Source of the DNA: JAFLBI01 sp964616465
Lineage (GTDB): Bacteria; Bacteroidota; Bacteroidia; Chitinophagales; Chitinophagaceae
Assembly: GCA_964616465.1 (NCBI GenBank)
Contig: CAZTTO010000016.1
Location: 6,016-70,015 of the forward strand
DNA length: 64,000 bases
Reading direction: 5' to 3'
This document shows, piece by piece, positions 42,630-51,818 of this stretch. Made by a program: the position numbers and the translations under genes. The notes beneath the pieces were generated by a model. The model saw nothing but the letters and a program-made list of their open reading frames with translations. It was not told the origin of the DNA and did not search any database. Every line of letters starts with the position of its first letter. Positions within the stretch are counted from its first letter, which is position 1.

Positions 42630-43370
42630 ATGAAAATTGCATTGATTGGATATGGCAAAATGGGCAAGGCAATTGAACAAATAGCCAAAGAGAGAAAGCA
42701 TGAAGTTGTTAGTATTATTGATCAAGACAATCAACATGATTTTCAATCGGCTGCATTTAAAAGTGCAGATGTAGCCATTGAATTTACTGGTCCAGAGTCT
42801 GCCTTTTCAAATATCTCTGCATGTTTTGCAGCAAAAGTACCTGTGGTTTGCGGAAGTACGGGATGGTTAGAACATTGGTATTTGGTGGAAGAAGCATGCA
42901 AAGAGCAGGAAGCAACTATATTGTACGCAAGTAATTTTAGCATTGGGGTGAATTTATTTTTTCAGTTGAATCAATACTTAGCAGAACTAATGAAGTCGCA
43001 TGCTGAATATCACCCTAGTATTACTGAAATTCATCATACTGCCAAGAAAGATGCACCCAGCGGTACAGCTATTACACTAGCCGAAGGCATTTTAGCATCG
43101 TATCCCAACAAAACCAATTGGGTAAACAGGCCAAAAGCAAATGAAAAAGAATTGAGTATTATCTCTGAAAGAATAGATCCTGCACCAGGTACTCATATCA
43201 TTCAGTATACATCCGAAATTGACGATATTGAAATTAAACATACAGCTCACACCAGAACAGGTTTTGCACTTGGTGCTGTTTTGGCTGCTGAATTTTTAAA
43301 AGGCAAAAAAGGCATCTATCAAATGAAAGATGTCATGCATGCTATGGCAGCAGCAGCTGCGCATCTTTAA
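42630..43370 (+). CDS. dapB: 4-hydroxy-tetrahydrodipicolinate reductase
   Basis: 246 residues; NAD(P)H-dependent step in the diaminopimelate/lysine pathway, feeding peptidoglycan. The Rossmann motif IALIGYGKMGKAIEQIA is at the start, substrate-binding EIHHTAKKDAPSGTAITLAEGI (about 130-151, with the catalytic His and Lys) and the C-terminal HTARTRTGFALGAVLAAEFL-like block (HTAHTRTGFALGAVLAAEF) are intact. It is the last gene of the parAB operon, a common Bacteroidota order. The end is 2 bases from a convergent barrel gene. Confidence 0.95.
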   Translation: MKIALIGYGKMGKAIEQIAKERKHEVVSIIDQDNQHDFQSAAFKSADVAIEFTGPESAFSNISACFAAKVPVVCGSTGWLEHWYLVEEACKEQEATILYASNFSIGVNLFFQLNQYLAELMKSHAEYHPSITEIHHTAKKDAPSGTAITLAEGILASYPNKTNWVNRPKANEKELSIISERIDPAPGTHIIQYTSEIDDIEIKHTAHTRTGFALGAVLAAEFLKGKKGIYQMKDVMHAMAAAAAHL

Positions 43371-43372
43371 TC

Positions 43373-43900
43373 TTACAGTTTAAACGACCATCCAAGTTTA
43401 AGATTCAACATAGTAGCATTTCCAATGGTTCCCATTGGGTGCTGCCAACCACTGTATGTGCCTTGCAACTCAAGTCCAATTAACTTAACACCTACTCCAC
43501 CTTCCCACATAAAATTATTGGTCTTAATACGTGTATTACTTGTGTTATCAAAAGACTGAAAAGCAGTACCCACATTACCTAAAAAAAATACCTTTCCAAG
43601 GGCCACATACTGCCTAATGCCAGCCTTAAGAGGTATAACTTGCAAATCACCTCCTAGGTTATTTACTTTCATTCCAAAAACTTGATAGCCAACCGTTCCT
43701 GTAATAAGAGTTTTCCCTAAACCTAGTCCAAGTCCAGCTTCGCCACCCCATGCACCACGATTACTAACATTAAACTTTTCATTCGCTGGTGAAGCATAGT
43801 TTACATTTGCAAACAACAATGCTTTTGGCAACTTGAATTGCGCGTTTACTGCATATCCGCAACAAATTAGACTGAGCAATACAATAATCTTCGACTTCAT
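43373..43900 (-). CDS. outer-membrane beta-barrel protein, unknown function
   Basis: 175 residues. The signal peptide ends at VNAQ. Short alternating strands (ALLFANVNYASPA, WGGEAGLGLGLGKTLITGTVGYQVFGM, FFLGNVGTAFQSF, FMWEGGVGVKLIGLELQGTYSG) end with LNLKLGWSFKL, a typical small barrel. I recognise no named family. It is divergent from another barrel gene across 54 bases and convergent with dapB. Confidence 0.7.
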   Translation of the reverse strand: MKSKIIVLLSLICCGYAVNAQFKLPKALLFANVNYASPANEKFNVSNRGAWGGEAGLGLGLGKTLITGTVGYQVFGMKVNNLGGDLQVIPLKAGIRQYVALGKVFFLGNVGTAFQSFDNTSNTRIKTNNFMWEGGVGVKLIGLELQGTYSGWQHPMGTIGNATMLNLKLGWSFKL

Positions 43901-43954
43901 GAGTTATTATTTGAGTGTTCAAAATACTATAATTTTGTTAAAACCCTAATCAAT

Positions 43955-44677
43955 ATGAAAAAGTTTCTCATTGTTGCCTGCTTACTTCCCTTTGCTAGTA
44001 TTGCTCAGAAAAATATTGTTAAGATTAACGGAAGTTCTTTGGTTGCAAGAACTGTGAGCTTACAATATGAAAGACAAATTTCAAAAAAGATATCATTAGC
44101 TGTTGGATATAAGTTTACCCCAGAAGGAGGCTTACCTTTTCAATCTTCTATCAACAATATCATTGATGATCCTAATGTAAGATTTGACCAAATGCAGGTG
44201 AAAGGAAGTGCCATTACACCAGAAATTAGATTTTATACTGGCAAGAACATGAAAGGATTTTATTTAGCTCCTTATGCTCGTTGGGGCACCACAGAAGCAA
44301 GCAATTTGCCTGTAGTTGTGAATTATACTGTTGCAGGAAATGCGCAATCAACCACTGCTACTTTTAGCGGTAAATCAACTGGCTTTGGTGGTGGTGTTAT
44401 GATTGGAACACAGTTCACTTTATTGAAGTTTGTAAACATTGACCTTTGGATTATAGGCGCGCATATTGGAAGTGGTTCTGGAGAAATGAATGCTGCCTTT
44501 TCTAGCCCATTGCCTATTCAAGGTCAGCAAGAGTTGAGCCGACAACTAGAAGAAGTAAAAAACAATGCTTCCTTTCTTAATATGACCTATTCAGTAAATG
44601 CCAACAACGCACAGGTGAATATTGGTCGCTATGCAGGTATAAGAGGTGCAGGTGTAACAATTGGATTTAGACTTTAA
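43955..44677 (+). CDS. outer-membrane beta-barrel protein (DUF3575-like)
   Basis: 240 residues with a signal peptide cleaved after SIAQ. The mature start KNIVKINGSSLVARTVSLQYERQISKKISLAVGYKF resembles DUF3575-type barrels, and the C-terminal strand GVTIGFRL ends the barrel. Middle strands include TPEIRFYTGKNMKGFYLAPYARWG and GGGVMIGTQFTLLKFVNIDLWIIGAHIG. The function is unknown. It has a possible -7 box TAATTTTG (43930-43937) and a terminator shared with the convergent dehydrogenase. Confidence 0.75.
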   Translation: MKKFLIVACLLPFASIAQKNIVKINGSSLVARTVSLQYERQISKKISLAVGYKFTPEGGLPFQSSINNIIDDPNVRFDQMQVKGSAITPEIRFYTGKNMKGFYLAPYARWGTTEASNLPVVVNYTVAGNAQSTTATFSGKSTGFGGGVMIGTQFTLLKFVNIDLWIIGAHIGSGSGEMNAAFSSPLPIQGQQELSRQLEEVKNNASFLNMTYSVNANNAQVNIGRYAGIRGAGVTIGFRL

Positions 44678-44702
44678 AACGCTCAGAAAAACCAAAATAA
44701 TA

Positions 44703-44732
44703 AATGCCGGTCTTAAGAGCCGGCATTTTTCA
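44703..44732. terminator. bidirectional terminator
   Basis: The stem AATGCCGG / CCGGCATT around a 9-base loop is followed by T5 on the plus strand. It overlaps the last codons of the convergent threonine dehydrogenase gene. Confidence 0.75.
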
Positions 44733-45681
44733 TTATACGAAGGTGGTGTAACATATCCTCTGTCATCCTTTTTAAATCATACTCGTGTTTCCAGCCCCAA
44801 TCATTTCTTGCTACCGAATCATCAATACTTTGCGGCCAGCCATTTGCAATTTGCTGACGGAAATCTGGTTCGTAGTTCAAAGTAAAGTTGGGAATATGAT
44901 TTCGAATTTCTGCGCCTATTTCTTCAGGAGAGAAACTCATAGAGGATAAATTATAAGAATGTCTGATTGATATTTTTTCTGCTGGAGCTTCCATCAATTC
45001 AATGGTAGCACGAATGGCATCAGGCATATACATCATTGGCAAATAGGTATCTTTTTTCAAGAATGATGTATAGCTTCCGTCCTCCAAAGCATCGTGATAA
45101 ATTTCAACCGCATAATCTGTAGTGCCACCACCTGGGGCCGACTTATAACTGATTAAACCTGGATAACGAATACTGCGCACATCTACTCCATAACGTTGCC
45201 AATAATAATTACACCAGAACTCTCCAGCATATTTACTGATGCCATAAACAGTTACCGGCTCTATAATGGTTTGTTGAGGACAGTTTTGCTTAGGAGAAGT
45301 TGGTCCAAACACTGCAATACTGCTGGGCCAATAGACTTTATGGAGGTTTTCTTCTCTAGCTATTTCCAAAACATTCAATAAGCTTTGCATGTTCAAATGC
45401 CAAGCTAGGTTTGGATTCTTTTCGCCTGTAGCGCTTAACATAGCAGCTAAAAGGTAGATCTGTGTAATGTTTTGTCGAATGACTTGCACATGCAACATTT
45501 CCTTATTCATGACATCCAAACTCACGTATGGGCCGGTTCCCTTCAATAAATCATTCTCCTCTCTTAAGTCAGAGGCTATGACATTGCTATCACCATAAAT
45601 TTTACGCAATGCAAGGGTTAATTCAACCCCAATTTGCCCACAGGCACCAATTACAAGTATTCTTTCTTTTGGATGCGACAT
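44713..45681 (-). CDS. SDR-type L-threonine 3-dehydrogenase
   Basis: 322 residues from the ATG at 45679-45681; 21 upstream codons in frame look non-coding. The Rossmann motif is ILVIGACGQIGVELTLALRKIYG (GxxGQIG), with DV..KE, LAAMLSATGEKNPNLAWHLNM and the catalytic YGISKYAGE (Tyr-x3-Lys). The whole follows the NAD-dependent SDR threonine dehydrogenases, which oxidise threonine to 2-amino-3-oxobutyrate, rather than the zinc-dependent Tdh. Arg/Asp substrate regions YPGLISYKSAPGGGTTDYAVEIYHDAL are conserved. It is divergent from kdsA. Confidence 0.9.
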   Translation of the reverse strand: MSHPKERILVIGACGQIGVELTLALRKIYGDSNVIASDLREENDLLKGTGPYVSLDVMNKEMLHVQVIRQNITQIYLLAAMLSATGEKNPNLAWHLNMQSLLNVLEIAREENLHKVYWPSSIAVFGPTSPKQNCPQQTIIEPVTVYGISKYAGEFWCNYYWQRYGVDVRSIRYPGLISYKSAPGGGTTDYAVEIYHDALEDGSYTSFLKKDTYLPMMYMPDAIRATIELMEAPAEKISIRHSYNLSSMSFSPEEIGAEIRNHIPNFTLNYEPDFRQQIANGWPQSIDDSVARNDWGWKHEYDLKRMTEDMLHHLRIMKNAGS

Positions 45682-45775
45682 GTACAATCGTTTAAGGGCG
45701 CAAAGAAACAGAAACTTATAGTAGTTTTGACCCTCTGAATACATAAACTATTTAAAAAATCTTCAACATAAGCTC

Positions 45776-46603
45776 ATGCATCCATCTTATCTCACACAAC
45801 TCTTTCAAAACCAAAGCTATGACCGACAGAGTTTCTTTTTAATTGCTGGCCCTTGTGTGGTTGAAAGTGAGGAAGTGGTCATGGAAATTGCAGAAAAGGT
45901 TTCTCTTATCTGTAAAAACTTGGGTATCCCCTATGTTTTCAAAGCCAGTTATAGAAAAGCGAACCGAACCTCTGCCAATTCATTTACTGGCCTAGGCGAT
46001 GAAAATGGATTGAGCATCATTCAATCGGCTGGAAAAGCGTTCAACCTTCCTACAACCACCGATATTCATACCAACGAAGAGGCCGCTTTGGCCGCTCAAT
46101 ATGTTGATATCCTTCAAATACCAGCATTTTTATGCCGACAAACCGATTTATTATTGGCCGCAGCTGCAACGGGTAAGATTGTTAATGTGAAAAAAGGACA
46201 ATTCCTCAGCGGTCCATCTATGAAGTTTGCCGTTGAAAAAATTCAGAAAGCTGGTAATGATCGGGTTATGTTGACAGATAGAGGCAATAGTTTTGGCTAC
46301 CAAGATTTGATTGTTGACATGCGCAATATTACCTGGATGAAGGAATTACAGGTTCCCGTTATTATGGATTGTACACATAGTCTTCAACAACCAAACCAAA
46401 CTAGCGGAGTTACTGGTGGCAATCCGGGTATGATTGGTACCATTGCCAAAGCAGCTATTGCAAATGGAGCTGATGGATTATTTATTGAAACCCATCCAAG
46501 ACCAAGCGAAGCTAAAAGTGATGGCGCCAATATGCTACCGTTGCAACACCTAGAAGGATTACTTGCGCAGTTATTGAAGATTAGAAAAGCAATTATTCAA
46601 TAG
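45776..46603 (+). CDS. kdsA: 3-deoxy-8-phosphooctulonate synthase (KDO-8-P synthase)
   Basis: 275 residues; condenses arabinose-5-phosphate and phosphoenolpyruvate for lipopolysaccharide KDO. Blocks: FLIAGPCVVESEEVVMEIAEKV, FKASYRKANRTSANSFTGLG, TDIHTNEEA, VKKGQFLSGPSMKFAVEKI and TDRGNSFGYQDLIVDMRNI. DCTHSLQQPN and IETHPRPSEAKSDGANML close the barrel. The -7-like box TAGTTTTG lies at 45722-45729. Its stop overlaps hutG tail to tail by 11 bases. Confidence 0.96.
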   Translation: MHPSYLTQLFQNQSYDRQSFFLIAGPCVVESEEVVMEIAEKVSLICKNLGIPYVFKASYRKANRTSANSFTGLGDENGLSIIQSAGKAFNLPTTTDIHTNEEAALAAQYVDILQIPAFLCRQTDLLLAAAATGKIVNVKKGQFLSGPSMKFAVEKIQKAGNDRVMLTDRGNSFGYQDLIVDMRNITWMKELQVPVIMDCTHSLQQPNQTSGVTGGNPGMIGTIAKAAIANGADGLFIETHPRPSEAKSDGANMLPLQHLEGLLAQLLKIRKAIIQ

Positions 46604-47645
46604 TCATTGCTTTAATAAAATCTGCTACTAAATAGCTGATTAATTTACCCGTAGTTCCGTCGTGTAAACCATCGGCTCGTTGCACTACGCCTTCAGAAAT
46701 ATGCAAATATGCCACGGTATGATCAGCAGCGGAAAAATGAACAAACTGTCGCGCTTGAGCGACTGAAACACCCGATGGACTCATAGCGCTGCTGAGTGTA
46801 TTTTGAATAGCATCTAAATCAATTTCAATACCGCAAACTGAATCTTGTGTAAATCCATTTGCGTGGGCTATTGCTTGTAACCATGTTCTCTTTTCATGAA
46901 CAAAGATGTCTTCATAGGTAATACAATCCATAAAAGGATTATTCACCAAATCAATCCAACTGTTTTGAGGAATATAATTTTCGTGCAAACCAATTACACA
47001 ATACTTCGATAAATAACCATCTTCTTCTGCATATCTAAAAGCATTACCGCTATGTCTTCCTTCCATAGGTCTATAGTCGGCATGTGCATCTAAATTCACA
47101 ACATTAATTTGAGCCAAAGGAATTGCTCCAGCTTTATGCCATCCTTTTGCTGCACCTTTTATACAGGGATAAGCATTGTTATGTCCGCCGCCAATTATTA
47201 TAGGTACTTTTTTACACTGAGTTATAATTTGTACCACTTGTTCAACAGCATCATCTATGGTATTCACTGCATGTCGAAATGCGTCTAATCTTTCTTCATA
47301 ATCGTGCGCGTTTTCTTCAATTAAACGAGCAACTTCATCAAAATTAAAATGACCCAAAAGCAATATTTCTTCACCTCCTAAGAAGTCATTGCTTTGCATA
47401 TTCAGGAAACTATCTAAAAAAGGCACCCAAGCAGTATGTGCACCTCCTTGACCGCTATTGGCCTTTACTCCAATTTCTTCAGGCACTCCAAAAACAACAT
47501 ATTTGGCTGAAGATGACTGAATGCTTGACAATACATTATTGGAATCTGCAGCAACCTGCATTCTTTCACCCAACTTGGTTTCAAAACGTCGAATTCGTAT
47601 TACAGATAACAAATCTTCTTTCGTATAAATATGCAAATGCTTCAT
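46593..47645 (-). CDS. hutG: formimidoylglutamase (arginase/ureohydrolase family)
   Basis: 350 residues. Dinuclear manganese ureohydrolase motifs: GGGHNNAYPCIKGA, VVNLDAHADYRPMEGRHSGN and the third motif GIEIDLDAIQ. It is longer than usual arginases at the N-terminus, with the segment KYVVFGVPEEIGVKANSGQGGAHTAW. The neighbouring hutI, 25 bases upstream, makes histidine breakdown the natural role: hydrolysis of N-formimidoyl-glutamate to glutamate and formamide. hutH and hutU are not in the window. Confidence 0.85.
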   Translation of the reverse strand: MKHLHIYTKEDLLSVIRIRRFETKLGERMQVAADSNNVLSSIQSSSAKYVVFGVPEEIGVKANSGQGGAHTAWVPFLDSFLNMQSNDFLGGEEILLLGHFNFDEVARLIEENAHDYEERLDAFRHAVNTIDDAVEQVVQIITQCKKVPIIIGGGHNNAYPCIKGAAKGWHKAGAIPLAQINVVNLDAHADYRPMEGRHSGNAFRYAEEDGYLSKYCVIGLHENYIPQNSWIDLVNNPFMDCITYEDIFVHEKRTWLQAIAHANGFTQDSVCGIEIDLDAIQNTLSSAMSPSGVSVAQARQFVHFSAADHTVAYLHISEGVVQRADGLHDGTTGKLISYLVADFIKAMTIE

Positions 47646-47670
47646 ATGACTGCTTTAATTGGAAAGATAA

Positions 47671-48918
47671 TCATTCTTCGCTCAAAAATCTACCTCTTAT
47701 GACCACATCTTGAATATGATTTTCACCAAAAGAATAAGGGATATATGCTAAAGAAGGTATCGGTTTTGTAATTATAAAATTGGCCAATTTACCCACAGCA
47801 ATACTGCCCACTTCATGCTGCAATTCCATGGCACAAGCACCTTGAAAAGTAGCAGCTTGAAAAGCTTCTTCTGGTGTCATTTTCATTTGGATACAGGCCA
47901 TATTTACCACATGTTGCATATTACCATTGGGTGAAGAACCCGGATTAAAATCGCTTGCAATAGCAACAGCTGCCCCAACTTCTATCAACTTTCGTGCTGG
48001 AGGAAATGGTGCCCTTAAAAAATAAGCAGCAGTTGGTAAGAGTGTGGCAATAGTTGAAGATTTTGCAATAGAAGAAATATCCTCTTCTGTCATCATTTCC
48101 AAATGATCTGCTGAAATTGCACCTAATTCAACGGCCAATTGCAAGCCGCCTGAGCTGGTTAACTGATTTACGTGCAATCGAGGTTTCATACCAAATTTAG
48201 CTGCGGCTTCAACCACACGCCTTGTATCATTCAGCGAAAAAAATCCTTCTTCACAAAACACATCTACATAGTCGGCTAATTGCTCTTTTGCTACAGCCGG
48301 CAGCATTTCATTAACTACTAAATCAACATAAGCCGATTTTTTTTCTCTATATGCCAAAGGATACGCATGTGCGCCTAAAAAAGTTGCTTTTATAGGTATT
48401 GGAGCATTATTTTTCAATCGTTGAATTACCCGCAACATTTTAAGTTCATTTTCGAGCGATAATCCGTACCCACTTTTAATTTCAACTGCACCCGTGCCCC
48501 AGTCCATTATTTTTTTCAACCTATGTTGTGCAGCCTCAAAAAGAGCATCTTCGCTGCTTTCTTCAACAGCTTTTGCGGTGGATAAAATACCTCCACCTTT
48601 TGCTGCAATTTCAGCATAACCCATGCCTTTGATTTTGTACACCATTTCTTGCTCGCGACTCCCAGCAAAAACCAAATGCGTATGGCTATCGCACCAACAA
48701 GGCAAAACCAAAGATCCTTTTAAGCATACAACTTTACCATGATCCACACTTTGTTGATCCCAATCCTGCATGCTTCCAATGGCGGCAATACGTTCATCTT
48801 CTATACAAATCCATGCTTCCTTCATAGAAGTGAAATCAGCTATCTCAGTCCCACGTAGCACTTGCAACGATGATCTTAGTCCATATAACTCAGCAATATC
48901 TGTCAACCAAAGTTTCAT
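47671..48918 (-). CDS. hutI: imidazolonepropionase
   Basis: 415 residues; opens the imidazolone ring in histidine degradation. Amidohydrolase-superfamily metal motif CWCDSHTHLVFAGSREQE (about 72-89), GGGILSTAKAVEESSED, GTGAVEIKSGYGLSLENELKML, TFLGAHAYP and, toward the end, ASDFNPGSSPNGNMQHVVNMA with the metal-ligand Asp. It is first in a two-gene hutI-hutG unit and is divergent from the CrtA-like gene. Confidence 0.95.
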   Translation of the reverse strand: MKLWLTDIAELYGLRSSLQVLRGTEIADFTSMKEAWICIEDERIAAIGSMQDWDQQSVDHGKVVCLKGSLVLPCWCDSHTHLVFAGSREQEMVYKIKGMGYAEIAAKGGGILSTAKAVEESSEDALFEAAQHRLKKIMDWGTGAVEIKSGYGLSLENELKMLRVIQRLKNNAPIPIKATFLGAHAYPLAYREKKSAYVDLVVNEMLPAVAKEQLADYVDVFCEEGFFSLNDTRRVVEAAAKFGMKPRLHVNQLTSSGGLQLAVELGAISADHLEMMTEEDISSIAKSSTIATLLPTAAYFLRAPFPPARKLIEVGAAVAIASDFNPGSSPNGNMQHVVNMACIQMKMTPEEAFQAATFQGACAMELQHEVGSIAVGKLANFIITKPIPSLAYIPYSFGENHIQDVVIRGRFLSEE

Positions 48919-48988
48919 ATGTTTAAGGTAATGAAAAATGATTTGCTGAAACTTGAAACTTATTAAGTCGGCTGGTGTTTATTTGCAT

Positions 48989-49702
48989 ATGCATTGCACA
49001 TTAACACTGGTAAGGTATCCGGCGGGAATGGGATGGGCTGGATTTCTATCTATGGCATGGTTTCGTTTTCCACTTTGGTTTTCAAATAAACGTTTATTCT
49101 GGAAGCTCATGGGATGTGGAAAGAACGGCACCTTCGACATTCAACCCGATTGGCGTCAATGGTCGGTTTTATTGGTCTCAGATAGCGAATCAAATTGCGA
49201 GCCTCCTAGGTTTATGCAATCTTGGTGGAAATGGATGAAGGCAGAAGTTTGCACTTTGCATTTACAACCTATTGAAGGACATGGTACTTGGGATGGTAAA
49301 GCATGTATGGGTGATATTCCGAAAGATAGCAGCTACGAAGGAATGATAGCAGTGCTAACACGTGCCACTATTCGACTAAACAGGCTGAAACATTTTTGGA
49401 AGCATGTAGATGCAGTTGCATCGCAGATGGCAGGATCAGAAGGATTTATTACTTCTGTTGGAATTGGAGAAGTGCCATGGATCAAACAAGCAACCTTTAG
49501 TATTTGGCGTAACAAAGCAAGTATGAAAGCATTTGCTTACAGAAGAGTTGAACATAAAACCGTCATCAAAAAGACTTACCAAGAAAAATGGTACAGCGAA
49601 GAAATGTTTGTGCGCTTTATTCCCGTGAAAGTGGAAGGCAGCCTTGAATCACATCCTGGTTGGAATAAAACTGTGCTTGAAAAAATTTTTACAAAAGATT
49701 AG
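48989..49702 (+). CDS. spheroidene-monooxygenase-like (CrtA-like) protein
   Basis: 237 residues from the ATG at 48989; an in-frame TTG at 48953 would add 12. It starts TLTLVRYPAGMGWAGFLSMAWFRFPLW and holds blocks of the CrtA-like family: FWKLMGCGKNGTFD, WSVLLVSDSES, VLTRATIRLNRLKHFWKHVDAVA and GIGEVPWIKQATFSIWRNKASMKAFAYR. True CrtA oxidises carotenoids, but these relatives occur in non-phototrophs without proof of that activity, so the substrate is open. It ends with a 4-base overlap with arginase, tail to tail. Confidence 0.7.
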   Translation: MHCTLTLVRYPAGMGWAGFLSMAWFRFPLWFSNKRLFWKLMGCGKNGTFDIQPDWRQWSVLLVSDSESNCEPPRFMQSWWKWMKAEVCTLHLQPIEGHGTWDGKACMGDIPKDSSYEGMIAVLTRATIRLNRLKHFWKHVDAVASQMAGSEGFITSVGIGEVPWIKQATFSIWRNKASMKAFAYRRVEHKTVIKKTYQEKWYSEEMFVRFIPVKVEGSLESHPGWNKTVLEKIFTKD

Positions 49703-50646
49703 TTCATCATAACAATATTCACACTCCTCTGTAAAATATTAAAAGCAATTTCTGCCATCATATTTTCCTTATCCAAGGTTGGGTTCACTTCTGTGATTTC
49801 AAAACAACACACTTTTCTATTTTGCATGAATTTGCTAATAAGATCTTCTGCCTCTCTTTCACGCAACCCATTGTTAACAGGCGTACCAGTTCCTTTTGAA
49901 ATAGAAGAATCCAAACTATCTACGTCGAAACTGATATAGATGTCGGTACAATCGCTTAAATACCTCAACACACTTCTTACAATATTTTCAGGGCCTTTCC
50001 TACGCACTTCATTCGTGGTAATCACTTTCATGCCATGCTTTTCAATCAAGTGCTTTTCCTCTTTTTCAAAATCGCGCAACGAAATAAAAACAATATCCTC
50101 CGGCAAAACCTTTGGCGCAATTTTTCCCATTTGTTTCAAAGCTTTCCATTGCAATTTTGTTTCATCATCTAAATCATGAATGGCACAATCCTGGTTATCC
50201 TCATTAATAGCGGTGGCTAGCGGCATACCGTGCAGGTTGCCTGATGGGGTTGTATAAGGCGTGTGTAAATCGGCATGTGCATCAATCCAAATAACACCCA
50301 ATTTGCTTTTCGGCTTTGCCATTTTAATACCTGCGATGGTTGCACCAGCATTGCTATGATCGCCGCTGATTAACACAGGAAAAAAATTGCCTTTCAAACT
50401 TTCAGAAACCGACTTCGAAACTTTTTCATACATGCTAACAACCCCTTTAATTCGCTTGGCATACGGCGACTCAATAGGTTCAAACAGCAATTTATTTTCA
50501 TGCGGTATTTTTTCAGATGGAAAATGCACGAAGAAATTGCTCATAAAATCGAGTGCGGCAATTTTAATAGCATCAATACCTAAACTTGCACCGCGTGTTC
50601 CGGCGCCAATTTCTGATGGGACTTCAATGATTTTAATATTTTTCAT
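49699..50646 (-). CDS. rocF: arginase
   Basis: 315 residues. Manganese motifs: LISGDHSNAGATIAG, GVIWIDAHADLHTPYTTPSGNLHGMP and YISFDVDSLDSSISKGTGTP. The start KNIKIIEVPSEIGAGTRGASLGIDAIKIAA fits the arginase subgroup (GAGxRGxxxGP-like) better than agmatinases. It hydrolyses arginine to ornithine and urea. A palindrome TAGGTCA-AAC-TGACCTA lies 26 bases before its start, possibly the operator of a regulator. The symbol is by family likeness. Confidence 0.87.
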   Translation of the reverse strand: MKNIKIIEVPSEIGAGTRGASLGIDAIKIAALDFMSNFFVHFPSEKIPHENKLLFEPIESPYAKRIKGVVSMYEKVSKSVSESLKGNFFPVLISGDHSNAGATIAGIKMAKPKSKLGVIWIDAHADLHTPYTTPSGNLHGMPLATAINEDNQDCAIHDLDDETKLQWKALKQMGKIAPKVLPEDIVFISLRDFEKEEKHLIEKHGMKVITTNEVRRKGPENIVRSVLRYLSDCTDIYISFDVDSLDSSISKGTGTPVNNGLREREAEDLISKFMQNRKVCCFEITEVNPTLDKENMMAEIAFNILQRSVNIVMMN

Positions 50647-50671
50647 ATGTCATGATGTATCAATGAAAATA

Positions 50672-50688
50672 TAGGTCAAACTGACCTA
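50672..50688. promoter_or_regulatory. putative operator upstream of arginase
   Basis: Perfect 7-base inverted repeat TAGGTCA / TGACCTA with a 3-base spacer. On the minus strand its end runs into TATATTTT, a near -7 box, so a bound protein would block or touch RNA polymerase. Confidence 0.5.
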
Positions 50689-50826
50689 CTACAATCGGTA
50701 TAGATAATAAGTGGGATTTAGCCTGCAGGTAAGATGCGGCTTCTATCGGGTTTTGCGTTATATGGAGCTGGTAAATGGCTCTGCATGAATCAAATATAGG
50801 AAAAACAAATTAAACCATTTTTACTA

Positions 50827-51699
50827 CTAAAAACATAGTGAAAGAGCATCGGCTAGAACTGTGGGCTTAAAATTCAACTCTTCTATAGCTTTACTGTTTT
50901 TTAGTCCACCTTGCTTGGCACGTTTCACAGGTTCTGGAAAAGATAGCTCATCGACCGCATGAATAAGCGATTCATTCAAGTGTAAATGATGCGCCACTTC
51001 TACAGCCATTTGGTAAGGCGTTAAATAATCAGACCCTGTAATATGAAATAGACCGCCGACTTTTTTCGTAACTATTTCAAATAATGCTTTAGCAATATCT
51101 GGTGCAAATGTGGGCGTGCGCCATTGATCATTCACTACTTTAATGGTGTTACCAGCTTTCAACTGTGCAGCAACCCACTGAATAAATGAACCTCTTGAAC
51201 CAGGTAATTGAGGTCCGTAAATAAATACTGGCCGAACAATGGTTGATAAACCAACACGCTCCTTCACATACAATTCAGCTGCCTGTTTAGTAACACCGTA
51301 GTAGTTTAAAGGATGATAATTGGCTTGTTCACTATGCGGTCCATCATCTCCAAGCACAAAATCGGATGATATATAAATAAAATGAGCAGAAGGATTGGTC
51401 TTCTCTACCAAAAAGCGAGTCGTTTCTACATTTTGCAGCCATGCTTCTCTAGGAAATTGAGCACAAACATCGGGTTTACTCATTGCAGCATTATGGATGA
51501 CCACATCGGGTTGAAAATCTCGAAAATAGTGGTCAACCTGTTCAAAATTGGTCAAATCGACCTGCGATTGAAACTGCTTATTTTCATTCATAAACGAAAC
51601 ATTTCTTGCAACACCTTGTATTTCAACACCTTTTGCAAGAAAATAGTCGAAAACAAATCGCCCCAAGAACCCAGTCGAACCCGTTAATAAAATCTTCAT
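50827..51699 (-). CDS. dTDP-4-dehydrorhamnose reductase-like SDR
   Basis: 290 residues from the ATG at 51697-51699; the frame extends seven codons further. The Rossmann motif MKILLTGSTGFLGRFVFDYFL, the block VVIHNAAMSKPDVCAQFP, ISSDFVLGDDGP, catalytic YGVTKQAAELYV (Tyr-x3-Lys) and VRPVFIYGPQLPGSRGSFIQW fit the RmlD/extended-SDR group. In its family it reduces sugar nucleotides for surface polysaccharide, but no rml genes are adjacent, so the substrate is unsure. Confidence 0.82.
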   Translation of the reverse strand: MKILLTGSTGFLGRFVFDYFLAKGVEIQGVARNVSFMNENKQFQSQVDLTNFEQVDHYFRDFQPDVVIHNAAMSKPDVCAQFPREAWLQNVETTRFLVEKTNPSAHFIYISSDFVLGDDGPHSEQANYHPLNYYGVTKQAAELYVKERVGLSTIVRPVFIYGPQLPGSRGSFIQWVAAQLKAGNTIKVVNDQWRTPTFAPDIAKALFEIVTKKVGGLFHITGSDYLTPYQMAVEVAHHLHLNESLIHAVDELSFPEPVKRAKQGGLKNSKAIEELNFKPTVLADALSLCF

Positions 51700-51766
51700 A
51701 TTCCAAATATCTATAAACAAGTAGCTTCAACCTGCATCTAAAGAGTTATTTTTGGATGCATAGCAT

Positions 51767-51774
51767 TATATTTG
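51767..51774 (+). promoter_or_regulatory. -7 box upstream of pfkA
   Basis: TATATTTG matches the consensus exactly, 44 bases before the pfkA ATG at 51819; no clear -33 is seen. Confidence 0.55.
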
Positions 51775-51818
51775 TGTACAAGATACACATTATCCCAATC
51801 GATGATAATTAACGAATT

